Shown in pieces: positions 18,882 through 27,518 of a stretch of DNA of 64,000 nucleotides (position 1 is its first letter; each line of letters opens with the position of its first letter). The notes below the pieces were generated by a model, which ran no database searches, had not been told where the DNA came from, and saw nothing but the letters and a program-made list of their open reading frames with translations. The stretch covers positions 1 to 64,000 of the forward strand of contig JAZRNN010000030.1 in NCBI GenBank assembly GCA_045648175.1, given 5' to 3'. This DNA is from SIG440 sp045648175 (GTDB taxonomy: Bacteria > Bacillota > Clostridia > Monoglobales > Monoglobaceae). Made by a program: the position numbers and the translations under genes.

Positions 18882-18908
18882 ATAATCCCAAAAACCCTTT
18901 AAAATTCA

Positions 18909-18937
18909 AGGACTACTTCAAAAACAGAAGCAGTCCT
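18909..18937 (-). terminator. Hairpin between rpoZ and priA
   Basis: The 73-nt gap holds an imperfect stem with arms AGGACTGCTTC and GAAGTAGTCCT (one mismatch) around a T-rich loop. On the minus strand it is followed by TGAATTTTAAAGGG, not by a long U run. It may be a weak terminator or a processing/stability element that lowers priA expression relative to rpoZ. Confidence 0.4.
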
Positions 18938-18954
18938 GTGCCATTATAAAAATA

Positions 18955-19191
18955 TTATTCAGCATCTTCTGTCAGAATTTCTTCCTGAACTTCCTTGACG
19001 GGCTTTACAGCCTCGATTTTACCCTCGTAAATTTCATTTACTGCAACAGTTACATCCTTAGATGTTTCAACATCAGCAAGTCTGGGGGCACCATCAACCA
19101 ATTGTCTTGTTCGTTTAGCTGTTTCAATAACCAGCGCATATCTGCTGCCTGTTTTCTCTACAAGCTCTGTAATAGGGGGATAAATCATCAT
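18955..19191 (-). CDS. rpoZ: RNA polymerase omega subunit
   Basis: 78 residues. The omega pattern is visible: PPITELVEKTGSRYALVIETAKRTRQL in two blocks, with the RYxLV and AKRxRQ elements conserved across bacteria. Omega helps assemble and stabilise RNA polymerase. ATGATG gives two possible starts. It follows gmk by 1 nt, with AAGGAGAAGATGTAAA as the ribosome-binding region inside the gmk end. A long acidic C-terminal tail is present. Confidence 0.93.
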   Translation of the reverse strand: MMIYPPITELVEKTGSRYALVIETAKRTRQLVDGAPRLADVETSKDVTVAVNEIYEGKIEAVKPVKEVQEEILTEDAE

Positions 19192-19192
19192 T

Positions 19193-19762
19193 TTACATCT
19201 TCTCCTTTTCTTTTTTCATAATAGTTTCTATATCGCAAATTGCAGTTTCCAAAACGTCATTGATAACTATATAATCATACTTATCCTTTTGCTCAAGTTC
19301 TGTCTTTGCGGCATTTACACGTTTTTCGATTTGTTCCTCAGTTTCAGTTCCTCTGCCACGAAGCCGTTCGTACAAAACCTCTTCACTAAGCGGTGCAATG
19401 AAAATAGAAACTGCATCGGGGCGTCTTTCCATAACCTTCAGCGCACCCTGAACCTCGATTTCAAGAATTACATCCTTTCCCGAATTCAGCTTTTCGTCAA
19501 CAGGGTCGACAGGTGTACCATAATAATTGTCATTATATACCGCCCATTCAAGGAATTTATCTGCATCAATCATTGACCTGAATTCTTCCTTTGTTTTAAA
19601 GAAGTAAGTCACACCGTCCTTGTCAATCAGTCTGGGGGCACGGGTTGTCGCCGAAATTGATACCGACATATCTTTATTTCTTTCAACCAACTGTTGACAA
19701 ATTGTTCCTTTGCCAACACCCGAAGGACCTGAAATCACATAAAGAATACCTTTATTCTTCAC
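19193..19762 (-). CDS. gmk: Guanylate kinase
   Basis: 189 residues from a GTG at 19762, which lies about 7 nt after GGGGGAGA; a TTG six bases upstream would sit too close to that site. The P-loop GPSGVGKGTI is near residue 12. SISATTRAPR, FLEWAVY and a lid region follow. It phosphorylates GMP to GDP. It overlaps the end of remA by 11 nt, so translation is likely coupled. Confidence 0.96.
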   Translation of the reverse strand: MKNKGILYVISGPSGVGKGTICQQLVERNKDMSVSISATTRAPRLIDKDGVTYFFKTKEEFRSMIDADKFLEWAVYNDNYYGTPVDPVDEKLNSGKDVILEIEVQGALKVMERRPDAVSIFIAPLSEEVLYERLRGRGTETEEQIEKRVNAAKTELEQKDKYDYIVINDVLETAICDIETIMKKEKEKM

Positions 19763-20036
19763 TTTCAATCTCCCCCTCGTCCTTGGTGTCTGTCAAATCT
19801 TCCTTAACAGCCGCACGACCTGCAATAGTTTCGGTCTGTATCGCTGACAGGATGATGTGGTCACTGTCTGTAATAATTACCGCACGGGTACGGCGTCCGC
19901 AGGATGCATCAATAAGCAACCCCTTGTCACGTGCATCCTGTACAATACGTTTTATCGGTGCAGATTCGGGGCTGACAATTGCCACCACTCTGTCACCTGA
20001 AACAATATTACCAAAACCTATGTTTATCAGTTTCAT
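19752..20036 (-). CDS. remA: RemA family regulator (DUF370)
   Basis: 94 residues beginning MKLINIGFGNIVSGDRVVAI, the hallmark of the RemA family. In Bacillus subtilis RemA is a DNA-binding activator of biofilm matrix and osmoprotection genes and forms ring-like oligomers. The conserved position between yicC and gmk supports the call. The acidic C-terminal tail is longer than in the Bacillus protein. Targets in this organism are unknown. Confidence 0.94.
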   Translation of the reverse strand: MKLINIGFGNIVSGDRVVAIVSPESAPIKRIVQDARDKGLLIDASCGRRTRAVIITDSDHIILSAIQTETIAGRAAVKEDLTDTKDEGEIESEE

Positions 20037-20062
20037 AAAAAATCTCGCCTTTCCGTCAATCT

Positions 20063-20938
20063 TTATTCGATATTCTGAATCTGTTCTCTTATTTTTTCGA
20101 TTTCAGATTTCATATCAACAATGATTTTTGAAATTTCCACATCGTTTGCCTTTGAGCCCATTGTGTTGGTTTCACGGTTCATTTCCTGAATCATAAAATC
20201 AAGCTTTTTGCCTATCGGCTGGTCGGTCTTTATTGCATTGCGGAATTCCTTTATGTGACTTGCCAGTCTGACGGTTTCTTCACCGATATCGGTGCGCTCT
20301 GCATAAATTGCAGCTTCTGCAATTATTCTGGTTTCTTCAATATTAACATCTGTAAGAATCTCGTTCATCTTCTTTTCAAGGCGTGCACGGTATTCCGCAA
20401 CAATCTCGGGATAACGTTTTTCAACTAGGTGAAGATTTGCCTCAAGGTTGTTAAGATGCTCACAAATATCGGCTTCCATATTTTTGCCCTCGCAAATTCT
20501 GGTATTAACAAAATCTACTGCTGCCTCTTTGAAAACATCTGTTATAATGTTTGTGATATATTCTTCATCCGCCTCGTCAGTTTCAATTTTAAAAATATCG
20601 TGGTACTGAGCAATGGTTGAGATTTTAACATCATCTTCAACCCCAAGCTCTGCCGCCGCCTTTAAAGCATTTATATAGCTTGTGGCAACCTCGCGGTCAA
20701 GAGTGATGCTTTTATCGCTGCCCTCTATACGTTCAACCGAAACAAAAACCTCTACCTTGCCACGTGAAATATACTTTGCGGCAGTCTGACGAATTTTATC
20801 TTCAACAAAATAATAATACTTTGGAACTCTTACCGCAAGGTCAAGATATCTGTGGTTAACCGATTTAAGATTAACCTTAATATTAAACTGGTCAACTGCC
20901 TTTTCGGCTCTGCCAAAGCCTGTCATACTTTTGAGCAT
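20063..20938 (-). CDS. yicC: YicC/YloC family endoribonuclease
   Basis: 291 residues. The N-terminus MLKSMTGFGRAE and the C-terminal block GKKLDFMIQEMNRETNTMGSK are the two conserved signatures of the family. YicC proteins are oligomeric endoribonucleases involved in stress responses and small-RNA turnover. This is the first gene of the long minus-strand run, behind a good sigma-A promoter. Confidence 0.95.
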   Translation of the reverse strand: MLKSMTGFGRAEKAVDQFNIKVNLKSVNHRYLDLAVRVPKYYYFVEDKIRQTAAKYISRGKVEVFVSVERIEGSDKSITLDREVATSYINALKAAAELGVEDDVKISTIAQYHDIFKIETDEADEEYITNIITDVFKEAAVDFVNTRICEGKNMEADICEHLNNLEANLHLVEKRYPEIVAEYRARLEKKMNEILTDVNIEETRIIAEAAIYAERTDIGEETVRLASHIKEFRNAIKTDQPIGKKLDFMIQEMNRETNTMGSKANDVEISKIIVDMKSEIEKIREQIQNIE

Positions 20939-20998
20939 TATACTCTACCTCCTATGCTCCGGATTTCATTTGCACACACTCCGAGCAATACTATATTG

Positions 20999-21027
20999 AT
21001 TATATCACATATTTCCAAAAAAATCAA
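20999..21027 (-). promoter_or_regulatory. Sigma-A-type promoter for the yicC run
   Basis: On the minus strand TTGATT (21022-21027), a 17-nt spacer and TATAAT (20999-21004) lie upstream of yicC. This is the only clear vegetative promoter seen before the 16-kb co-directional run. It is divergent from the rqcH promoter, with 7 nt between the two -35 boxes. Confidence 0.75.
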
Positions 21028-21034
21028 ATAATAT

Positions 21035-21063
21035 TTGAAAAAATTTCACTTTTGGTGTATACT
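21035..21063 (+). promoter_or_regulatory. Sigma-A-type promoter for rqcH
   Basis: TTGAAA (21035-21040), a 17-nt spacer and TATACT (21058-21063) on the plus strand, about 45 nt before the rqcH start codon. Confidence 0.75.
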
Positions 21064-21108
21064 GATAAAAAGAGTTAAAAAATATTGTATAGCATAGGGG
21101 AAATTACC

Positions 21109-22866
21109 ATGGCATTTGACGGATTTGTTACCCAAGGCATTGTTGAAGAATTAAAAAACATACTGCTTCTCGGCAAAATTGACAAGATTTATCAGCCCGA
21201 AAAGGACGAGCTTACCATATCTGTACGCACGACTGACGGCACATTCCGTCTGCTTCTTTCTGCTGCAACCGCAAACCCACGCCTTCATCTTTCAGAAGCA
21301 CCGCGTCAAAACCCCATAAACGCCCCGCTTTTTTGTATGATACTGCGTAAGCATCTGTCAGGCGGAAAGATTGTTGCCATAAATCAGCAGGGTTTTGACC
21401 GTATTGTAAAGTTTGATATCGAATGCTATACCGAAATGGGTGACCTGACTCAAAAAAGCCTGATTATAGAGATTATGGGCAGACACAGCAATATTATTCT
21501 TATACAGAATGAAAACAAGATTATTGACAGCATCAAACATGTTGATTTTACCACAAGCGGAGTACGTCAGGTTCTGCCCGGGTTATTTTACGAATTACCT
21601 CCTGCACAGGACAAATGCAACCCTCAGGAAATTTCAGTTGATGCTTTAGGCGCAAAAATCACTAATCTTGCAAAAGACACGCTTATGGATAAATTCCTTG
21701 TTTCAGAATTCATCGGTATGAGTCCTCTGCTTGCAAGGGAAATTGTATACAGGTATTCAGGCGACACCAAGGTATCATCAGGCGATGTTGACTCAATGGA
21801 ATTTGCCCGTCACACCGCAGACTTTATCGCATCTGTTATATCAGGCAAAGAAAATCCTTGCGTAATTAAGGACGAAAACGAAAAACCTCTCGCCTTTTCT
21901 TGCGTGGAACTTACCCAATACAAAGGCGCCGGCAAAATTATTCCCTGTGAATTTTTAAGCTATGCCGTTGAAGAATTTTTTTCGGCACGGGATATGCACG
22001 ACCGACTGACGCAAAAATCATCAGGGACAATAAAAACAATTACAAATAACATTGACCGATGCGAAAAGAAAATAGCAATCCACCGTGATATTTTGGAAAA
22101 ATCAAAAGACCGCGAAAAATACAAAATCTATGGAGATTTGCTTACCGCAAATCTTTACCGAATCGAGCAGGGAATGTCCTCTATAACCGTACAGAACTAT
22201 TACTCCGAAAATTATGAAGATATAACTATTTCGCTTAAACCTGAGCTTTCACCATCAAGAAATGCGCAACGATATTACAAGCTTTATACAAAAGCAAAAA
22301 CCGCTGAAGAGCACTCGACCGAACAGTTAAAGAGTGCCAAAGAAGAACGTGCATACCTTGAAACAGTTCTTGACGCAGTTACCCGTGCGACAAGCTATGC
22401 AGATATCAGCGAAATACGTGAAGAGCTTGCCGAGCAAGGATACATTTCATCAGGAAACCCAAAAAAGAAAAAGAATCAGCAAAAATCCAAGCCTTTGGAA
22501 TTTACCTCATCGGACGGATATACCATTTTAGTAGGCAGAAACAACAAACAAAATGACGAGCTTACAATCAGAACAGCCTATTCCTCCGATATGTGGCTTC
22601 ACACCAAGGTCATTCCCGGCTCCCACGTAATAATCCGCACAAATGGAACGGGTGAAATACCCGATAACACTTTAGTCGAGGCTGCCACAATTGCGGCATA
22701 TTACAGCAAGGCTCAAAACTCAAAAGGCGTTGGTGTTGATTATACACTTATAAAGAATATCCGCAAGCCAAACGGCTCAAAGCCCGGGTTTGTAATTTAC
22801 GAAACAAATTATACAGTATATGTAGACCCCGATGAACAGCTGGTCAATAAACTTAAAAAAAGATAA
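21109..22866 (+). CDS. rqcH: Rqc2 homologue RqcH (NFACT family)
   Basis: 585 residues from the ATG at 21109 with AGGGGAAATTACC upstream. The N-terminal NFACT-N domain (MAFDGFVTQGIVEEL, then IYQPEKDELTISVR) is followed by helix-hairpin-helix and coiled-coil regions (about 280-440). A C-terminal NFACT-R domain contains DMWLHTKVIPGSHVII and AAYYSKAQNS. RqcH binds stalled 50S-peptidyl-tRNA complexes and adds alanine tails that mark the chain for degradation. Older annotation called the family fibronectin-binding protein. The gene is monocistronic and ends at a strong hairpin. Confidence 0.96.
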   Translation: MAFDGFVTQGIVEELKNILLLGKIDKIYQPEKDELTISVRTTDGTFRLLLSAATANPRLHLSEAPRQNPINAPLFCMILRKHLSGGKIVAINQQGFDRIVKFDIECYTEMGDLTQKSLIIEIMGRHSNIILIQNENKIIDSIKHVDFTTSGVRQVLPGLFYELPPAQDKCNPQEISVDALGAKITNLAKDTLMDKFLVSEFIGMSPLLAREIVYRYSGDTKVSSGDVDSMEFARHTADFIASVISGKENPCVIKDENEKPLAFSCVELTQYKGAGKIIPCEFLSYAVEEFFSARDMHDRLTQKSSGTIKTITNNIDRCEKKIAIHRDILEKSKDREKYKIYGDLLTANLYRIEQGMSSITVQNYYSENYEDITISLKPELSPSRNAQRYYKLYTKAKTAEEHSTEQLKSAKEERAYLETVLDAVTRATSYADISEIREELAEQGYISSGNPKKKKNQQKSKPLEFTSSDGYTILVGRNNKQNDELTIRTAYSSDMWLHTKVIPGSHVIIRTNGTGEIPDNTLVEAATIAAYYSKAQNSKGVGVDYTLIKNIRKPNGSKPGFVIYETNYTVYVDPDEQLVNKLKKR

Positions 22867-22872
22867 AAAAAA

Positions 22873-22898
22873 TGGTGAAATACTATTGTATTTCACCA
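22873..22898. terminator. Bidirectional terminator between rqcH and the acetyltransferase gene
   Basis: A perfect 11-bp stem, TGGTGAAATAC and GTATTTCACCA, around the loop TATT, with an A run on the left and a T run on the right, so it can stop transcription from both sides. The left-pointing gene ends inside it: its stop codon covers 22883-22885, so its last four codons form part of the stem. Confidence 0.88.
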
Positions 22899-23695
22899 TT
22901 TTTGTATAAATCTTCATTTATCGGAAGGTCATTATCAAGAAGCTCACCAAAGTTGTTGTTCTTATAAATAAGCTCTATAACTTCCTTCATTTTCCTTGTA
23001 CTACAAAGCTGAACCTTTGCGTTTCCGATACAGCCGTCCTCAATACATCCAAAAAATCTGAAAGGTGCCTCAAACTTGGGAAAGTATATCGAAACATCAG
23101 GGATTTTGCTGTCAAACCAATGCAGATGGCGCTTTTCTTCTCTGCCGTCTTTGTGAACAATTGTCCTTTCAACCATATGTTCTGTCAGGCGGTCGGGCAC
23201 ATCAAGCATTTCTTCAACACAATGGATAAATGTATTTTTCTCCTGGCCTACGCCAATTAAAAGTACATATCCATCCTGAGCAAACATTTTTCCGTAGCAG
23301 CCTTTGGGGTTGGCAGGGGTATCAGCAAAAGCCTCATTTTCGACAAAACTTTCTGCCAGTTGTCTGTCACCAAATACAGTCATTGAATGGGTGGGGTGCA
23401 AAGTTCTTACGCCATCGGGATGCGCCGCCGCAAGTCTAGGAAAAACACCAATACAGCTTTCTGCCTTTCTGCGGTCATATACAAGGCTATTCCATGTATG
23501 TGTCGGCACACATAAAAGTCCGCCATCACCGGCAAAGAATTCAATTAATGCATCAAGGAGAGTTTCCCCTCCGCCTTCTATCTCACCAACTGCCTTCAAC
23601 GATGTGTGTACTGTCACAATTTTCCCCTTTATATGACGGAATTGCTCCAACTGCTTTATAATTTGCGGCTTTGTTATTAAAACTTTTGCAGACAT
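22883..23695 (-). CDS. Aminoglycoside 3-N-acetyltransferase-like protein (AAC(3)/YokD family)
   Basis: 270 residues from the ATG at 23695 with AGGAGAAATAAT upstream. Family features: VHTSLKAVGEIEGG near residue 29, CVPTHTW, HPTHSMTVFG near 99 and GVGQEKNTFIH near 148, around the acetyl-CoA and catalytic His sites. Members acetylate the 3-amino group of aminoglycosides, but many chromosomal members in Clostridia have unknown natural substrates. Resistance should not be assumed from sequence. The 3' end lies inside the shared terminator. Confidence 0.85.
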   Translation of the reverse strand: MSAKVLITKPQIIKQLEQFRHIKGKIVTVHTSLKAVGEIEGGGETLLDALIEFFAGDGGLLCVPTHTWNSLVYDRRKAESCIGVFPRLAAAHPDGVRTLHPTHSMTVFGDRQLAESFVENEAFADTPANPKGCYGKMFAQDGYVLLIGVGQEKNTFIHCVEEMLDVPDRLTEHMVERTIVHKDGREEKRHLHWFDSKIPDVSIYFPKFEAPFRFFGCIEDGCIGNAKVQLCSTRKMKEVIELIYKNNNFGELLDNDLPINEDLYKNGEIQ

Positions 23696-23773
23696 ATTAT
23701 TTCTCCTATTTATACTCACATAAAGACAGGTTTAATTTCTCAAAGTTTCTAAATACTTTTTTGTCCTTTTGAA

Positions 23774-24973
23774 CTACCTGAACTCATTTACGGATTTATA
23801 TTTTGCATGATACTCCTCAAAAGTTATGCCTTCTTCATATATTATCTTTGCGGCATCAACGCCAACAAACCGATAATGCCACGGCTCATATGCATATCCT
23901 GTAATCCATTCTTTACCTCTTGGATATCTTAAAATATATCCATACTCGTGTGCGTGTTTTTGCAACCACTTAAATTCAGCTGTGTATTCAAACGAAGTTT
24001 TTGTGGAGCCTATATCAATTGCCAAACCTGTCTGGTGTTCAGAATGGCTTGCTCTTGCCGAATAATTGTCGGCATAAACTTTTCCTGATGCTCTCACTTT
24101 GTTATTATATAAATTTCTCTGATAGTCTTCTGTTCTGTATGCCGAAACAACCATCATAGAAAGACCTTCTTTTTTTGCAGCATCCCACATCTGCATATAC
24201 TTTTCATAAGCTACGCCTGCAAGCAAATACTGTTTTCCATCATTTAGAGTATGTTTTTTATTCATATTAACAAGGTTATACTGATTAAACTGTGCCGGCA
24301 GTTGATTATATTTGTTAACCAAAACCAAAAGCTCATAAGGATGTTCAATCGTCGTTATTTTTTCATAAAAAGGATAATCCAACCCAAGGTTTACCCTGAA
24401 AATAACATCCTGAACACTGTAATCAGGATATTTCCCATGATAATCTTTGTATCTTTTAAATCTTTCAGGGTAAAAATTACTATTTTTTGCAAGGTCCAAG
24501 ACATCTTTTATAATTTTGTGATACTCATTAATGATAAGTTGTTTTTCTATGTTTAATTGGTGATTATGATAGAAAATTCTATCCGGACATAAAGCAGCTG
24601 CTATCATATCTACAGATATGTATGTTTCATTATTTATTTTAAAAGACGTATTTCCAAAAGTTTTTTCTTTTCCGTTAACAGTAATCGTTTTATCTCCAAT
24701 AATGTGAGTTATTGTATCTCCATCCCGCGTCAAAACCAAAATTTTATCGTCACGATTTCTGTAAAAAACATTAGCTTCGATTATTTCAAAAACTTTTCTA
24801 ATAGGAAGATAGTGTTTATTATTGCAGATAACCGATGTATACCCTGTCCCAACTCCGTTAATGTTAATCACAAAGCCGCTTTGAACATCAATATCTTGAC
24901 TGGTTGCTTTAACGCAAGTTAGAGATATAATAAAAACAACACACACTAAAATTATTGCTGACATTTTTTTCAT
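23774..24973 (-). CDS. Secreted VanY-type D-alanyl-D-alanine carboxypeptidase with copper amine oxidase-like N-terminal domain
   Basis: 399 residues from the ATG at 24973 with GGAGAAAAGCTT upstream. A signal peptide (MKKMSAIILVCVVFIISLTC) leads to a copper amine oxidase N-terminal-like (stalk) domain at about 40-145, with the usual YLPIRKVFEIIEA and INNETYISVD elements. The C-terminal M15B domain shows SAYRTEDYQRNLY, the zinc motif SEHQTGLAIDIG near residue 315 and EPWHYRFVG near 370. It trims the terminal D-Ala from peptidoglycan stems outside the membrane. No vanR/S/H genes are nearby, so a vancomycin-resistance role is not suggested. Confidence 0.92.
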   Translation of the reverse strand: MKKMSAIILVCVVFIISLTCVKATSQDIDVQSGFVININGVGTGYTSVICNNKHYLPIRKVFEIIEANVFYRNRDDKILVLTRDGDTITHIIGDKTITVNGKEKTFGNTSFKINNETYISVDMIAAALCPDRIFYHNHQLNIEKQLIINEYHKIIKDVLDLAKNSNFYPERFKRYKDYHGKYPDYSVQDVIFRVNLGLDYPFYEKITTIEHPYELLVLVNKYNQLPAQFNQYNLVNMNKKHTLNDGKQYLLAGVAYEKYMQMWDAAKKEGLSMMVVSAYRTEDYQRNLYNNKVRASGKVYADNYSARASHSEHQTGLAIDIGSTKTSFEYTAEFKWLQKHAHEYGYILRYPRGKEWITGYAYEPWHYRFVGVDAAKIIYEEGITFEEYHAKYKSVNEFR

Positions 24974-25007
24974 AAGCTTTTCTCCATCGTTTATTATTTT
25001 CCAATGT

Positions 25008-25895
25008 TTAATCATGCTTTGTTAATTTGCCATTTTTATTTAAAAAAGTTATTACTCGTTTAGTGTTTTCTTCGCAGTACTCTATTTCGGAAGAATACAT
25101 CCGTGCTATATCAATCATCTCTTCAAAACTTTCGCAATCAGCACAAATCACCCCCACTATCCAACAGCTTAAAAGAGCAAATCTAACGCCACTTTCAAAG
25201 TGGCGAAATATAAAGTAACAAGCAAGCTGTTCAAAGAAAATCTGCAAATCTTCTCTTTCAAATACAGCAAGACCCTCAGATTTTTTAAGTCTTTCAAGCT
25301 CATTTTCCCAAGCTTTGTCAAGCCTTTCGAGAGACATATATAAATCATAAAGAAGTTTGTTTGAAAACTCAAATTTAACCCCATATTTCTCTGCAAGTTT
25401 TTTAAACCTCTCTAAAACAGAAACACTTCTGTCCTGTAAGATGTCAAAAACTTCTCTACGTTCCTTAAAAAAGACATCATTTTCTACCGACGTTGGCAAA
25501 GATATCGCAAACTTTTCTTCTTCGGCAAGTATTATCCTTGCCGCTTCTTCGCAGGCAAGCCCCAAGCCTGTTTCGGTAAAATCTTCATAAAAATTGCTGA
25601 ATCTGGGGTGCTGATAACATATATCACATATTGCCTCTTCACCAAGCTCACATATGATATCACATAAGCCACTTTGATTAAAAAACGGGCAACGTTCCCC
25701 CTCACCTAAAATAAAGTGTGGCTCCTCGCCCTCTATACTTGCTCTTAACCTTTCGGCGAACTCTCCATGGAGAGAATTGTATAAATCCATTGTGTCTTCA
25801 TCAATGTTAATTTCCCAGCCTATACAACAGCTGTGTTTACACATGCCTGCAATACATTTGAATTTTTGATAATAACTAGGGAATACTTCTGTCAT
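25008..25895 (-). CDS. FliB-like (flagellin lysine-N-methylase family) protein
   Basis: 295 residues from the ATG at 25895 with GGGAGAGAATTTT upstream. The N-terminus carries the family cysteine cluster (FKCIAGMCKHSCCIGWEI near residue 12), then CPFFNQSGLCDI and ICDICYQHPRF. This arrangement is typical of proteins annotated as FliB and probably binds an iron-sulfur cluster. FliB methylates flagellin lysines in Salmonella, but family members in Clostridia often occur without flagella. No flagellar gene lies in this window. It is 34 nt upstream of the VanY gene in the same direction. Confidence 0.8.
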   Translation of the reverse strand: MTEVFPSYYQKFKCIAGMCKHSCCIGWEINIDEDTMDLYNSLHGEFAERLRASIEGEEPHFILGEGERCPFFNQSGLCDIICELGEEAICDICYQHPRFSNFYEDFTETGLGLACEEAARIILAEEEKFAISLPTSVENDVFFKERREVFDILQDRSVSVLERFKKLAEKYGVKFEFSNKLLYDLYMSLERLDKAWENELERLKKSEGLAVFEREDLQIFFEQLACYFIFRHFESGVRFALLSCWIVGVICADCESFEEMIDIARMYSSEIEYCEENTKRVITFLNKNGKLTKHD

Positions 25896-25976
25896 AAAAT
25901 TCTCTCCCAAAATATATGCTGTTTCTCTGCCACCGAAAGTCATTTTTGTCACAAAATTTCATATAAAAATAATTAT

Positions 25977-26609
25977 TTAGAGCTTCGACTCCCACAACGG
26001 TATGTCTTTAAGCTTGCTCCAGACAAATTTGCCCATATTTAAACCACCCAGCTTGTTAAGGTGAATATGGTCAACTTGATAATCTCTGTTTTTCACTCTT
26101 GCATAACCAAATCCCGATTCACAAAAAACATTTATTACAGGTACACAATTCAGTCTTGCAACCTGCTCGATTTTTTGCGCAAACTCAAATTGTGTAATTA
26201 CTCTCTTTTCGTTTTCTGCTTCAGGTGGAAGGTGATTTCCGCCAATCATTATAATCACAACAATCTGAGCTTTTGTGTTTTCCTGCAAGTATCTCAGGCA
26301 CTGGTTAAAGCATCCGCAAAATGATTCATCATCTGTATCATAAACATCACCTACAATCGCACCTTCGTTGGGCAGGACATCTATGGTGATAAGGTCAGCT
26401 TTTTCCTTGCCGTCATCCATATTCATAATCGCCTCTTTGGTGTTGCCTTTTCCGTACCCGTCGGGTGTCAGCGACCCACCCGGTATTCCTTTATTGACAA
26501 CCTTTAATCCTGATAATTTTTCAACTACCGGCACAAATGTTCCTTGTTCTATGCTGGTCATAGATGTTCCGTACGCATACCAAAGTTTATTTTTCCAATG
26601 ATTTTTCAT
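25977..26609 (-). CDS. SGNH/GDSL-family hydrolase
   Basis: 210 residues without a signal peptide. The catalytic blocks of SGNH hydrolases are visible: YGTSMTS near residue 13 (the Ser block, with GTS in place of GDS), NKGIPGGSL near 39, MIGGNHL near 122 (Asn block) and DHIHLNKLGG near 186 (Asp-His dyad). Members are esterases or acetylhydrolases acting on sugars or lipids; the substrate is not predictable. AAGGAGAAAAAGAATT precedes the ATG. Confidence 0.85.
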   Translation of the reverse strand: MKNHWKNKLWYAYGTSMTSIEQGTFVPVVEKLSGLKVVNKGIPGGSLTPDGYGKGNTKEAIMNMDDGKEKADLITIDVLPNEGAIVGDVYDTDDESFCGCFNQCLRYLQENTKAQIVVIIMIGGNHLPPEAENEKRVITQFEFAQKIEQVARLNCVPVINVFCESGFGYARVKNRDYQVDHIHLNKLGGLNMGKFVWSKLKDIPLWESKL

Positions 26610-26658
26610 AATTCTTTTTCTCCTTATCTTTTAATAGTTATATACTTCTTCAACACTC

Positions 26659-27377
26659 TTATTTTTCCTCATCGCTTTCAATCATTTTATAATATTCCAC
26701 TATCCTTTTAGTAAGGAATATCTTCCATGCAGTTTTGTCTATATAAGGGTTAAATGTCTCGGTAATTTGACTTCCCTTTCCTACGGTATCGTTGTTGCCC
26801 ACATGGTTTCCAAGGAAAATATCAACCGGCTCGTCTATAAAGCTTTCAATAGCAGGAACGAACCTTTCTCTTATCTCGGTAGAAAGACCCTATCTGTCAA
26901 GAAAGGCTTTTGTATCCGGTGTATGTCCCGGTGCATCCTTGCACAGAATTTTTGTGTTACCCAACTCTATTACATCATTGTGCGATATTAAAACATCGGG
27001 TTCAAATGCCTCTTGATGTTCTGTACCAATTTCTTTTGCTCAGGTCAAATCTTCTGTACCATTTGCGTATGTTACATCCTCTTTGCCAATAAAAGTTTTT
27101 GCACCGGTAAGCCCTACCAAAGCTTTTGTCGCAGCAAGATGGTCATAATGGCCGTAAGTAATTACTATGTACTTCATGTCCTTGATTCTAAAACCAAGCT
27201 CACATATATTGTTAATTATAAGATAAAGGCTTTGAGGATATCCGGGGTCAATAACAATAAGCCCCTCACCTGTATCTATCAAGTGCGTTGATGCAGGAAC
27301 AGTTCCTACAAAATAGAGATTCCCAAAAATCTTAAAAGTTTTACATATCCTTCCCATGGATGAATTTAAATCGTCAT
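26659..27377 (-). pseudogene. Decayed metallo-beta-lactamase-fold hydrolase gene
   Basis: A strong AGGAGG with an ATG at 27375-27377 opens a frame that stops after three codons; one base appears lost before codon GAT. The MBL frame then reads through ASTHLIDTGEGLIVIDPGYP and ITYGHYDHLAA to an in-frame TGA at 27040-27042 where Trp would fit (DLT-stop-AKE). It continues through IELGNTKILCKDAPGHTPDT, apparently lacks about 30 residues that normally hold a metal-binding Gly-Met-His-Gly segment, and meets a TAG at 26890-26892 where Tyr would fit. It ends with FLGNHVGNNDT and a TAA. The first metal-ligand His of HxHxDH is also Tyr. Several independent lesions make this a genuine pseudogene. Confidence 0.88.
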
Positions 27378-27484
27378 AAATTTTTCCTCCTGATATATTT
27401 TATTGAAAATTTTGAATAACATCGAAATTCTATCACAAATTCATAATAATTACAAGGTTTTATAATAATTTATTTCACTAAATC

Positions 27485-27511
27485 AGGCAACCCTCGCTAG
27501 GAGAGCTGCCT
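27485..27511 (-). terminator. Hairpin after the EF-G-like gene
   Basis: AGGCA and TGCCT arms, with an inner CTCTCC/GAGGG pairing region, lie just after the stop codon of the EF-G-like gene. The downstream side on the minus strand (GATTTAGTG) is not strongly U-rich, so termination efficiency is uncertain. Confidence 0.45.
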
Positions 27512-27518
27512 TAAACAA

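Noticed and set aside
27040..27042. TGA read as tryptophan (recoding) in the metallo-beta-lactamase-fold gene
   Set aside because: Other genes in the window use TGA as a normal stop, and this gene carries a frameshift, a TAG and a missing segment as well.
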